Source of the DNA: Clostridia bacterium
Lineage (GTDB): Bacteria; Bacillota; Clostridia; Oscillospirales; Acutalibacteraceae
Length of the DNA: 5,505 nucleotides
Assembly (NCBI GenBank): GCA_017615405.1
Contig: JAGAAE010000130.1
Coordinates: 1 to 5,505, forward strand
Direction of reading: 5' to 3'
How positions within the stretch are numbered: the first letter of the stretch is position 1; each line of letters opens with the position of its first letter. The position numbers and the translations under genes were made by a program. Shown here piece by piece: positions 1 through 5,505 of the stretch. The notes beneath the pieces were generated by a model. It saw only the letters and a list, made by a program, of their open reading frames with translations. It made no database searches and was not told where the DNA came from.

Positions 1-567
1 CTCTTTGACGCGCTCGTTGTATTCTTCGAGTTCCTCCTGGGTAAGGAAGGCAACGCCGTTTATTCTTGTCAGCATCTTGTTTGACTGCTCATTCTTCCAA
101 TAAGCACCCGAAACGCCGGTAAGACTGAACGCCTTTAACGCCTTTGTGTAGGTAAGGTGGGGTCCGGTACACATATCTATGTACTCGCCCTGCTGATAGA
201 AGCTGATGACGGCATCGGGATCAAGGTCGCCGATATGCTCGACCTTATATTTTTCGCCGCGCTCCTCCATAAGTCTTACCGCTTCATCCCTCGGAAGAAT
301 GAAGGGCTTTATCGGAAGATTTTCCTTGACGATTTTCTTCATCTCGGCTTCGATAGCGGCAAGTCCGTCTTCGGCAAGTCCCTGCTCACCAAGGTCGATA
401 TCGTAGTAAAAGCCCCTCTCGGTAGCGGGACCGTAACCGAAATGCGCATCGGGATAAAGCCTTTTTACCGCCTGCGCCATAATGTGCGCCGCGGTGTGTC
501 TCAAAACCTCGTTTTGCTGCTCCGCGGATGCCTCGGCAACCGTTCCGTCCTTAAAAATGATTTTCAT
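1..567 (-). CDS. thrS: Threonyl-tRNA synthetase, N-terminal part (TGS domain mostly missing)
   Basis: This is the first 189 codons of threonyl-tRNA synthetase, the cytoplasmic enzyme that charges tRNA-Thr; the catalytic and anticodon-binding domains lie beyond the left edge. The visible part is the second-additional/editing domain that removes mischarged Ser. Its four site residues are all present: His24 and His28 (RHTAAH), and Cys133 and His137 (MCTGPH). The family signature GAYW followed by NKML is at 154-166. Compared with E. coli ThrRS (His73, His77, Cys182, His186, from memory) all four are shifted by exactly 49 residues, so the N-terminal TGS domain is reduced to its first strand (MKIIFKDGT) and the rest is absent. 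The start is ATG, preceded by GGTGAT, and the gene begins 30 nt after the asnB stop, so it is probably cotranscribed. There is no room for a T-box leader in that gap. The product call is firm; the consequence of the missing domain is inference. Confidence 0.95.
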   Translation of the reverse strand, partial: MKIIFKDGTVAEASAEQQNEVLRHTAAHIMAQAVKRLYPDAHFGYGPATERGFYYDIDLGEQGLAEDGLAAIEAEMKKIVKENLPIKPFILPRDEAVRLMEERGEKYKVEHIGDLDPDAVISFYQQGEYIDMCTGPHLTYTKALKAFSLTGVSGAYWKNEQSNKMLTRINGVAFLTQEELEEYNERVKE

Positions 568-571
568 TGTT

Positions 572-577
572 ATCACC
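572..577 (-). promoter_or_regulatory. Ribosome binding site for thrS
   Basis: GGTGAT ends 4 nt before the thrS ATG. It matches the 3' half of the Shine-Dalgarno consensus (GGAGGTGATC) rather than the usual AGGAGG core, so the short apparent spacing is normal when aligned to the anti-SD. It supports the start at 567, which yields the TGS-lacking protein. Confidence 0.6.
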
Positions 578-597
578 GTTTCTGTTTTATTGTTATA

Positions 598-2451
598 TCA
601 GACGCTTTGCGCTGTTTTTTCATTAAAAAACTGACCGTACCATACAAGGAAGGTATAAACCGTCCATATCTTCCGGCTCAGATCCACCTTGCCCGTTCTG
701 TGCTCATCGAGGAGCTTGACAAGCTCGTCGACGTTGAAGTATTTTGCCGCATTTTCTGACGTGAAGGCGGATTTTACGGTCTCATAATAGCCGTCCTCTT
801 TGAGCCATTCGCGGATAGGCACGGGGAATCCGAGTTTATCCTTCCTTGCGGTTCGTTTCGGCAGGGTCTTTTCCGCCGCCTTGCGGAGCGCAAGTTTTGT
901 TGAGGTCGTGCTTACCCGGCAGTTAAGCGGAATGGTCTCGGCAAGAGCCATAACGTTTTTATCGAGGAAGGGAACGCGAAGTTCCAGTGAATTTGCCATA
1001 CTCGTTTTGTCGGCTTTAAGGAGGATATCACCCATAAGCCACATATTGATATCGAGATACTGCATCTTTGTGATATCGTCCTTGTCGGCGACCTCACTGT
1101 AAAACTTATCGCACAATATCTTCGGCTCGACCGCACGCTTTGCGGCGTCGCTTTTAAGGATAACGTCCCTTTCTTTTTTTGAAAAGATATTTGCGTTTCC
1201 GATAAATCTTTCCTCGATTTTTTTACCGCGGCGAACAAGATAGTTGACACCGTGCTTTTTCGGAAGATGCTCACAGATCTTTGATATCGCCCGACGGATG
1301 AAGAAGGGCAATTTATCATAGGCGGTGAGGGTTATCGGCTCTGAATAGATCCTGTAACCTCCGAAAAGTTCATCGGCGCCTTCGCCCGACATAACGACCT
1401 TTACGTATTTACTCGCCAGATTGCTTACAAAATACAGGGCAATGGCGGCAGGATCCGCCAAAGGCTCGTCCATATGATACTGTATCTTTGGGAAGGTCTC
1501 CCAATATTCGGTCGGGGTTATGACCTTTGAAATATTTTCGACCTTTATCGTCTTTGCAAAATCCTTTGCGTAACTTATCTCGTTATAACGGTCGCCGTCA
1601 TTGCTTTCAAAGCCTACCGTAAAGGTCTTATCGACGTTAGCCGCCTCGGCGATATAACTTGAATCGATGCCGCTCGAAAGAAATGAGCCAACCTCAACGT
1701 CGGCTATCTTATGCGCCTTTACCGATTCTCTTATCGTTTCATCGACCTTATCGGCATAGTAATCAAGCACGCCGGGGACCTCGTGGAAATCGGGTTTCCA
1801 ATATCTTTTTGTTTCGATTTTGCCGTCCTTATAGGTTATGCTATGGGCGGGCGGAAGTTTGAAAACGCCCTTAAAGAAGGTCTCCTCGGTCGGAGAATAC
1901 TGGAAGGAAAGATAATGACCGAGAGCGTCTTCGTTGAGTTCTTTTTTAAACTTCGGATGGTCAAGAAACGCCTTTATTTCGGAACCGAAAATGAGATCGC
2001 CGTCCATAACCGTATAATAAAACGGCTTTATCCCGAACATATCGCGGGCGCCGAAAAGCGTTCCGTCGTTTTTATTATAGATAACGAAGGCGTACATTCC
2101 GCGAAGTTTTCCGACTAAACCTTCGCCCCACTGCTCAAAGCCGTGAATAAGGACCTCGCTGTCGGCACGGCAGTTGAAGGTATGACCGAGCGTTTCGAGT
2201 TGTTCCCTTATTTCGGGGAAATTATAGATCTCGCCGTTGAAGACCAGCACCATAGACTTATCTTCATTGAATATCGGCTGATCGCCTTCGGCAAGGTCGA
2301 TGATCGAAAGACGCCTGAAACCGAGGGCAATATTATCGTCAATATACTTGCCGGACGAATCGGGTCCTCTGTGAACGATGCGGTTCATCATCTTTTCGAG
2401 AACGTTTCCGTCATCCGCTATACTGTTTGTAAAACCTACAAAGCCACACAT
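598..2451 (-). CDS. asnB: Asparagine synthetase B, glutamine-hydrolysing
   Basis: A 617-residue protein, normal for Firmicutes AsnB/AsnO enzymes. It makes asparagine from aspartate, ATP and glutamine in the cytoplasm. The N-terminal class-II glutaminase domain (about 1-200) starts MCGFVGF, so Cys2 becomes the N-terminal nucleophile after Met removal. It also shows RRLSIIDL (46-53), FNGEIYN (71-77), RADSE (95-99) and ARDMFGIKPFYY (135-146). The synthetase domain (about 230-600) has the ATP-pyrophosphatase loop SSGIDSS (259-265), where Ser260 replaces the more usual Gly, then MDEPLADPAAI (327-337), SGEGADELFGGY (355-366), LLKADKTSMANSLE (477-490) and the C-terminal KLGFPVPIREWL (539-550). The start is secure: ATG-TGC follows a strong AAGGAG with 7-nt spacing. 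It lies 25 nt after the Gx-family gene and 30 nt before thrS. The gap before it is too short for an Asn T-box. No frameshift or truncation is visible. Paralogues acting in peptide or cell-wall amidation exist, but the complete motif set favours true asparagine synthesis. Confidence 0.95.
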   Translation of the reverse strand: MCGFVGFTNSIADDGNVLEKMMNRIVHRGPDSSGKYIDDNIALGFRRLSIIDLAEGDQPIFNEDKSMVLVFNGEIYNFPEIREQLETLGHTFNCRADSEVLIHGFEQWGEGLVGKLRGMYAFVIYNKNDGTLFGARDMFGIKPFYYTVMDGDLIFGSEIKAFLDHPKFKKELNEDALGHYLSFQYSPTEETFFKGVFKLPPAHSITYKDGKIETKRYWKPDFHEVPGVLDYYADKVDETIRESVKAHKIADVEVGSFLSSGIDSSYIAEAANVDKTFTVGFESNDGDRYNEISYAKDFAKTIKVENISKVITPTEYWETFPKIQYHMDEPLADPAAIALYFVSNLASKYVKVVMSGEGADELFGGYRIYSEPITLTAYDKLPFFIRRAISKICEHLPKKHGVNYLVRRGKKIEERFIGNANIFSKKERDVILKSDAAKRAVEPKILCDKFYSEVADKDDITKMQYLDINMWLMGDILLKADKTSMANSLELRVPFLDKNVMALAETIPLNCRVSTTSTKLALRKAAEKTLPKRTARKDKLGFPVPIREWLKEDGYYETVKSAFTSENAAKYFNVDELVKLLDEHRTGKVDLSRKIWTVYTFLVWYGQFFNEKTAQSV

Positions 2452-2458
2452 ATAGAAG

Positions 2459-2464
2459 CTCCTT
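2459..2464 (-). promoter_or_regulatory. Strong ribosome binding site for asnB
   Basis: AAGGAG lies 7 nt before the asnB ATG. It sits inside the 14-nt loop of a small perfect inverted repeat (ATATAG at 2450-2455 and CTATAT at 2470-2475 on the + strand). The repeat's inner arm reaches the A and T of the start codon. Confidence 0.85.
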
Positions 2465-2476
2465 AAAAACTATATA

Positions 2477-2992
2477 TTAAAAATCGATTTTTGCCTTTTT
2501 GCTGAAAACGATGCCTAAAAAACCTATCGCCGCGCCGCAAATAACACCGGCAACTGTCAGTATCGGCAGATAAAACCATACTCCCCTGCCGACTACAAAC
2601 GAAGCAACAAATACCTGAACGGCGTTATGGCAAACACCACCGGCAACGCTTACACCGATCGGGCTTAAAGCCGGAAGTTTTATCAAAAGGGCGCAGACAA
2701 GGGTCGAAACAATGCCGGCGCAAAGGGAAAAAAGCAGCGAAAACGGAGATCCGAAGAGCAGCGCCGAAAGCAGGATCCTTGAAATATTTACTGCGAACGC
2801 GCCACCTATATCGCCGTTTATAAGCAGAAGTATCGCAATCGAATTCGATATGCCGAGTTTTATCCCGGGAGCTATTAAAGAGGTCGGGATCAGGAATTCA
2901 ACGTATCCGAAAACTATACACAAAGAGCAAAGAAGAGAATAGATCGCCAAACGCTTTATTCTATTTCTATTATTACCCTGTTTGGAAGACAT
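2477..2992 (-). CDS. Gx transporter family / heptaprenyl diphosphate synthase component I-like membrane protein
   Basis: A 171-residue integral membrane protein of the Gx family (also named heptaprenyl diphosphate synthase component I). Recognisable family features are a short basic N-terminus (NNRNRIKRLA), then GYVEFLIP followed by PGIKLGISN, and a later SVAGGVCHNAVQ segment. It has about five hydrophobic helices, arranged as expected for small S-component-like membrane proteins. The molecular function is not established; the old 'synthase component' label is not supported by any prenyl-synthase aspartate motif here. I place the start at ATG 2992 (MSSKQG) because AGGGGA lies 9 nt upstream. 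A longer reading from ATG 3037 adds 15 residues but has no Shine-Dalgarno site and would push deeper into the upstream gene. The chosen start still overlaps the NusG-II gene by 37 nt, which implies translational coupling. The pairing with a NusG-II protein is recurrent in Firmicutes and, from memory, resembles EetA/EetB of flavin-based extracellular electron transfer loci; that link is inference. Confidence 0.85.
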   Translation of the reverse strand: MSSKQGNNRNRIKRLAIYSLLCSLCIVFGYVEFLIPTSLIAPGIKLGISNSIAILLLINGDIGGAFAVNISRILLSALLFGSPFSLLFSLCAGIVSTLVCALLIKLPALSPIGVSVAGGVCHNAVQVFVASFVVGRGVWFYLPILTVAGVICGAAIGFLGIVFSKKAKIDF

Positions 2993-3279
2993 ACTACAGT
3001 TTCCCCTGATTTTGATATTTTGCCCGACTTTACGCATATCTGATTTTTACAGTCGGCGCACTTCATAAAGACCTTCCCGTCCTTGATCTTCACGGTATTA
3101 TGTTTAAGAGGTATTTCTCTGTCCTCGGAGATCTTTCCTTCATAAACGACAGAATTGTTTTGCTTAACAACTACCGTTTTCCCGTCTTTTTTCATCAGCT
3201 CAACGATAAAAAAGCCGAGTACCGAGATCAAAATCAGTGAGATGGAAAGAATTACGTCGGTTTTTTTAAGTATTTTCAC
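2956..3279 (-). CDS. NusG domain II-containing membrane-anchored protein
   Basis: A 107-residue protein with a short basic N-terminus (KILKK), one hydrophobic helix at about 9-28, and a C-terminal domain predicted to lie outside the membrane. The C-terminal domain matches the NusG_II family (Pfam NusG_II), with the hallmark spacing of cysteines Cys74, Cys77, Cys82 and Cys97 (CADC, QICVKSGKIS, VVCLPNRVIIEI). Despite the name it is not the transcription factor NusG: the NGN and KOW parts are absent. The cysteines could bind metal or form disulfides; this is not known from the sequence. The start codon is GTG; an in-frame TGA lies two codons upstream, so no longer start is possible. No good Shine-Dalgarno site precedes it, which suggests translation is coupled to the upstream gene, perhaps via a 7-codon mini-ORF. 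Its 3' end overlaps the start of the Gx-family gene by 37 nt, so the two products are probably made together and may form a complex. Confidence 0.85.
   Translation of the reverse strand: MKILKKTDVILSISLILISVLGFFIVELMKKDGKTVVVKQNNSVVYEGKISEDREIPLKHNTVKIKDGKVFMKCADCKNQICVKSGKISKSGETVVCLPNRVIIEIE
3002..3007 (-). promoter_or_regulatory. Ribosome binding site deciding the Gx-family start
   Basis: AGGGGA, 9 nt before ATG 2992 and inside the coding region of the NusG-II gene. It is the reason for preferring the 171-residue product over a 186-residue version from ATG 3037, which has only an AT-rich, SD-less sequence before it. Confidence 0.55.
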
Positions 3280-3299
3280 AAGTCAACAGCCCGGATCAT
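3276..3299 (-). other. Possible 7-codon coupling mini-ORF between the DUF711 and NusG-II genes
   Basis: The ATG at 3297-3299 shares its A with the TGA stop of the DUF711 gene (TGATG). It reads M-I-R-A-V-D-L and stops at a TGA (3276-3278) that overlaps the GTG start of the NusG-II gene (GTGA). The arrangement gives an unbroken chain of stop/start overlaps across the 19-nt gap, in a place where the downstream gene lacks a clear Shine-Dalgarno site. The overlaps are seen directly; that ribosomes use them to reinitiate is inference, and a chance occurrence in so short a gap is quite possible. Confidence 0.3.
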
Positions 3300-4657
3300 C
3301 AGTTTTTAAGACTTTGCATCGGAGCAGGTATCCTTCCGCCACGATCAATAAATCTCTTCGGGCTTTTTGAAATATTTATATTCATAACAGGTCCCGAGCC
3401 TAACAATCCACCGAATTCGAGTTCTTCTCCGACGTCCTTACCTATCGCGGGGATAACGCGAACGGCAGTCGTTTTGGTATTGACCATTCCTATTGCCGCT
3501 TCATCGGCGATTATCGCGGAAATGACCTCGCTCGGGGTCTTGCCCGGCAGAACTATCATATCAAGACCGACCGAACAAACGGCGGTCATTGCTTCCAACT
3601 TTTCGATGGACAGGGTCCCTTCCCTTGCCGCCTCGATCATACCGGCATCTTCGGAAACGGGGATAAATGCGCCCGATAATCCGCCGACCGATGACGAAGC
3701 GGTAACGCCGCCCTTTTTAACGGCGTCGTTCAGCATCGCGAGAGCAGCGGTAGTCCCGTGGATACCGCACTGTTCAAGCCCCATCTCTTCAAGGATCCTC
3801 GCGACCGAATCACCGACAGCCGGAGTCGGCGCAAGTGAAAGATCCACGATACCGAAGGGTATCCCGAGCCTTTCGGATGCGACGGTGCCGATGAGTTGAC
3901 CCATTCTCGTTATCTTGAATGCGGTCTTTTTTATTATCTCGGCTATCTCGCCGACGTCTCCGTCGGGACGTTTCTTTATTGCGGACTGGACGACACCCGG
4001 TCCGGAAACGCCGACGTGGATGGCGCAATCGGGTTCGCCGACGCCGTGGAACGCCCCTGCCATAAACGGGTTGTCCTCCGGGGCGTTGCAGAGCACGACA
4101 AGTTTAGCGGGTCCTATACAGTTATTGTCCTTTGTAAGCTCGGCGGCACGTTTGATTATAACGCCCATTTCTTTAACGGCGTCCATGTTAATGCCGGATT
4201 TTGTCGACCCGATATTGACCGACGAGCAGATATTTTTTGTCCTTGCGAGGGCCTCGGGGATGGATTCGATCAGTTCCCTGTCGCCCGCCGAATAGCCCTT
4301 GTGAACAAGGGCGGAATAGCCTCCGATAAAATCGACGCCGGTATCATCGGCGCATTTTTGAAGGATCTCGGCATACTTTACGGGATCTCCGCCCGAGACG
4401 GCAACAAGCATTGCTATCGGAGTGACCGATATTCTCTTGTTTATTATCGGGACTCCGTATTCACATTGGATATCGTTTACCGTTTTGACAAAGTTGCCCG
4501 CTTTGCCCATTATCTTCTTATAAATCTTTTCGCAGGACCTGTCGATATCCGAATCGGCACAATCAAGCAAGGATATACCCATCGTGACGGTTCTTATATC
4601 CAGATTTTCCTGCTCTATCATATTTACGGTTTCTATTATATCTAAAAGATTCAGCAT
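3299..4657 (-). CDS. DUF711 / PFL family protein (UPF0210)
   Basis: A 452-residue cytoplasmic protein, the usual full length for the UPF0210 (DUF711, 'PFL family') group. Conserved stretches, in order, are [13 protein letters not shown] (198-210) with [10 protein letters not shown] (214-223), [20 protein letters not shown] (274-293), [15 protein letters not shown] (326-340), [15 protein letters not shown] (361-375), [11 protein letters not shown] (393-403) and the C-terminal GRIPAP (441-446). Members are described as having a pyruvate-formate-lyase-like barrel fold, but no glycyl-radical motif (RVSGY type) is visible, so PFL activity should not be assumed; the function is unknown. It is almost always encoded directly after the small ACT protein, as here (12-nt gap), implying a joint role in which the ACT protein may sense a small molecule. 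The ATG start is supported by AAGGGA 6 nt upstream. Its TGA stop overlaps the ATG of a possible mini-ORF leading to the NusG-II gene. The family call is firm and the role is open. Confidence 0.93.
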   Translation of the reverse strand: MLNLLDIIETVNMIEQENLDIRTVTMGISLLDCADSDIDRSCEKIYKKIMGKAGNFVKTVNDIQCEYGVPIINKRISVTPIAMLVAVSGGDPVKYAEILQKCADDTGVDFIGGYSALVHKGYSAGDRELIESIPEALARTKNICSSVNIGSTKSGINMDAVKEMGVIIKRAAELTKDNNCIGPAKLVVLCNAPEDNPFMAGAFHGVGEPDCAIHVGVSGPGVVQSAIKKRPDGDVGEIAEIIKKTAFKITRMGQLIGTVASERLGIPFGIVDLSLAPTPAVGDSVARILEEMGLEQCGIHGTTAALAMLNDAVKKGGVTASSSVGGLSGAFIPVSEDAGMIEAAREGTLSIEKLEAMTAVCSVGLDMIVLPGKTPSEVISAIIADEAAIGMVNTKTTAVRVIPAIGKDVGEELEFGGLLGSGPVMNINISKSPKRFIDRGGRIPAPMQSLKN

Positions 4658-4663
4658 AGCGGT

Positions 4664-4669
4664 TCCCTT
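4664..4669 (-). promoter_or_regulatory. Ribosome binding site for the DUF711 gene
   Basis: AAGGGA with 6-nt spacing to the ATG at 4657. It directly follows the TAA stop of the ACT gene, so ribosomes ending that gene stop next to this site; the two partners are probably made in step. Confidence 0.75.
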
Positions 4670-4939
4670 TTATATTTTATGCATTGAGTTAAAAACGTCT
4701 TCGTTTATTACGCGGATGTCAAGCCCCGTCTGCGCCGACAACTCTTTAAAATCCGCGATCAGTTTCGGAATGATGGATGATCCGTTTTCAAATTCAGTAA
4801 GCATTACCATAACAAAAACGTCCTTAAGTACCGACTGGGAAATGTCGATAATATTGACGTTTCTGTTTGCACAGATCGTACTGACCTTGGCGGTTATGCC
4901 TACTTTATCTTTTCCGATTATGGTTATAACGCTTCTCAA
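4670..4939 (-). CDS. ACT domain-containing protein (UPF0237)
   Basis: An 89-residue protein consisting of a single ACT domain, the ligand-binding fold that typically binds amino acids and often works as a dimer. The family pattern is clear: VITIIGKDKVGITAKVST (4-21) for the first strand and helix, NVNIIDISQSV (28-38) for the next strands, FVMVML (42-47), and a C-terminal EDVFNSMHKI typical of the UPF0237 group. It is related to the ACT domains of GcvR-type regulators but has no DNA-binding part. The start codon is TTG (4937-4939): the family begins at exactly this point (M-R-x-I/V-I-T), no in-frame ATG is available at the right place, and AGGAAGAGGA lies 9 nt upstream. It begins 5 nt after the stop of the membrane-protein gene and is followed 12 nt later by its usual partner, the DUF711 protein. 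The ligand cannot be read from the sequence. Confidence 0.92.
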   Translation of the reverse strand: MRSVITIIGKDKVGITAKVSTICANRNVNIIDISQSVLKDVFVMVMLTEFENGSSIIPKLIADFKELSAQTGLDIRVINEDVFNSMHKI

Positions 4940-4944
4940 AATAA

Positions 4945-5469
4945 TCAGTCCTCTTCCTTTTCAGATGCTGTTTCTTCGGCGTTCGCCGGATCTTCGTTTT
5001 TTTTCGGTTCTTCGATTTCTTCGTACTCGGGCGTATCGCTCTCATCTTCTTTTACGACGTGAATGGAAAAAACGTCGTAAAAGACCTTGGTCATCAGTGT
5101 GCAAAACAGTGCCGCACCGCTGGTAATAAAGAACGGGAAATAGAAAAACCCTGCGACAAACATTATGGCACCGGCAATAAGGCAGCAAAGACCAAACAAG
5201 AACAGACTTTTTTGATTTTCTTTAATAAATATCCTGTCGTTTATAATATTCTTTGCGACCTTCCGTATCTCCCATATTGCAAGAAAAGCAAAGGGAACGC
5301 AGGGGTAGCAGGTCGAGATCAGGACGGTCGGAAGGGTGTCCGGTCTTTTTTTGATTTCGGTATACCAAAAAGCGCCTTTCGGCAGTAAAAAAATCAAGGC
5401 AATCAGCACGACGAAAAGCAAATATGACGATATCAGCAGTGTCCACGCGCTAATTTTATATTTCTTCAT
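4945..5469 (-). CDS. Four-helix membrane protein, DUF2975-like, with acidic C-terminal tail
   Basis: A 174-residue protein with four hydrophobic helices at about 10-30, 48-67, 88-108 and 112-134. The segment between helices 2 and 3 (IRKVAKNIINDRIFIKENQKSL, 68-89) resembles the DUF2975 pattern, in which a basic loop with D-x-x-F-x-x-E-N joins the second and third helices. The assignment rests on this pattern and the topology only, so it is tentative; the family has no settled function. Residues 141-174 form a tail in which 17 of 34 residues are Glu or Asp, with no Cys and no hydrophobic stretch, probably disordered and cytoplasmic if the basic loops are inside. The ATG start follows AGAGGGGGA with 7-nt spacing, and an extended -10 promoter element lies just upstream, so this appears to be the first gene of the operon. 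The GAA/GAG codons at its end also provide the Shine-Dalgarno site of the following ACT gene. Confidence 0.75.
   Translation of the reverse strand: MKKYKISAWTLLISSYLLFVVLIALIFLLPKGAFWYTEIKKRPDTLPTVLISTCYPCVPFAFLAIWEIRKVAKNIINDRIFIKENQKSLFLFGLCCLIAGAIMFVAGFFYFPFFITSGAALFCTLMTKVFYDVFSIHVVKEDESDTPEYEEIEEPKKNEDPANAEETASEKEED
4949..4958 (-). promoter_or_regulatory. Ribosome binding site deciding the TTG start of the ACT gene
   Basis: AGGAAGAGGA, with its GAGGA part ending 9 nt before the TTG at 4939. It lies in the last codons of the membrane-protein gene (Lys-Glu-Glu-Asp), upstream of that gene's TGA. Together with the conserved N-terminus of the ACT family it supports the rare TTG start. Confidence 0.7.
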
Positions 5470-5476
5470 GTCAGAG

Positions 5477-5485
5477 TCCCCCTCT
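5477..5485 (-). promoter_or_regulatory. Ribosome binding site for the first gene
   Basis: AGAGGGGGA, 7 nt before ATG 5469. It is a strong purine-rich site in a short leader that otherwise holds no recognisable regulatory structure. Confidence 0.75.
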
Positions 5486-5496
5486 ATAACATATCA

Positions 5497-5505
5497 ATTA
5501 TACCA
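5497..5505 (-). promoter_or_regulatory. Extended -10 promoter element (sigma-A type), cut at the window edge
   Basis: On the minus strand the last nine bases read TGGTATAAT: a perfect TATAAT with the TG of an extended -10 one base upstream. The -35 region lies outside the window. Transcription would start near G5490, giving a leader of about 21 nt before ATG 5469. It is placed correctly for the first gene and is the only convincing promoter seen for the whole gene series. Confidence is limited because the -35 box cannot be seen. Confidence 0.65.

Noticed and set aside
157..759. A 200-codon open frame on the + strand across the thrS/asnB junction.
   Set aside because: It lies opposite two clearly recognisable genes, has no family resemblance and no ribosome binding site; it is the complement of coding sequence.
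2993..3037. A 15-residue N-terminal extension of the Gx-family protein from ATG 3037.
   Set aside because: There is no Shine-Dalgarno site before it, and it overlaps deeper into the NusG-II gene, whereas ATG 2992 has AGGGGA upstream and gives a typical N-terminus.
2956..3279. Transcription factor NusG.
   Set aside because: Only the domain II homology is present, fused to a membrane helix; the NGN and KOW regions are missing.
3896..4645. A 249-codon open frame on the + strand opposite the DUF711 gene.
   Set aside because: Its composition is that of an antisense shadow (rich in Tyr, Arg, Gly and Cys) and the minus-strand frame carries all the conserved DUF711 motifs.
3299..4657. Pyruvate formate-lyase activity for the 'PFL family' protein.
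   Set aside because: No glycyl-radical motif is visible, and the name reflects fold resemblance only.
4717..4722. TTGACA on the minus strand inside the ACT gene, as a possible internal -35 box for the DUF711 gene.
   Set aside because: At 17-nt spacing the -10 position reads GACGTT, which is not a usable -10 hexamer.

Overview
The window holds seven genes, all on the minus strand, packed almost end to end; it begins inside the last one and ends inside the promoter of the first. The content and style point to a Firmicutes bacterium of class Clostridia, probably an uncultured gut or anaerobic lineage. The reasons are the ACT/DUF711 gene pair, the NusG-domain-II/Gx membrane pair, a clostridial-type threonyl-tRNA synthetase, purine-rich Shine-Dalgarno sites, and TTG and GTG starts beside ATG. 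The lineage is an inference from gene families and could be off at family level.

In the direction of transcription (high to low coordinates) the layout is: (1) an extended -10 element at the right edge with a leader of about 21 nt; (2) a four-helix membrane protein resembling DUF2975, with a very acidic tail (4945-5469); (3) a small ACT-domain protein with a TTG start (4670-4939); (4) its usual partner, a DUF711/PFL-family protein (3299-4657); (5) a single-pass membrane protein with an extracytoplasmic NusG-II domain and a GTG start (2956-3279); (6) an overlapping Gx-family multi-pass membrane protein (2477-2992); (7) asparagine synthetase AsnB (598-2451); (8) the first 189 residues of threonyl-tRNA synthetase (1-567), which continues past the left edge.

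Gaps between genes are 5, 12, 19, -37, 25 and 30 nt. I see no terminator hairpin and no convincing internal promoter, so the simplest reading is one long polycistronic unit. It would join a putative sensory ACT/DUF711 pair, a membrane pair whose relatives occur in quinone and extracellular-electron-transfer loci, and amino acid supply and charging (asnB, thrS). No mobile element, CRISPR array, RNA gene or long non-coding stretch is present; every stretch over 300 bases is coding.

Most of the window is ordinary core-genome content. The points worth a second look are the ThrS lacking most of its N-terminal TGS domain while keeping a complete editing site, a 7-codon mini-ORF that exactly bridges two genes by stop/start overlaps, the absence of room for a T-box before asnB or thrS, and the functionally uncharacterised ACT/DUF711 and NusG-II/Gx pairs.
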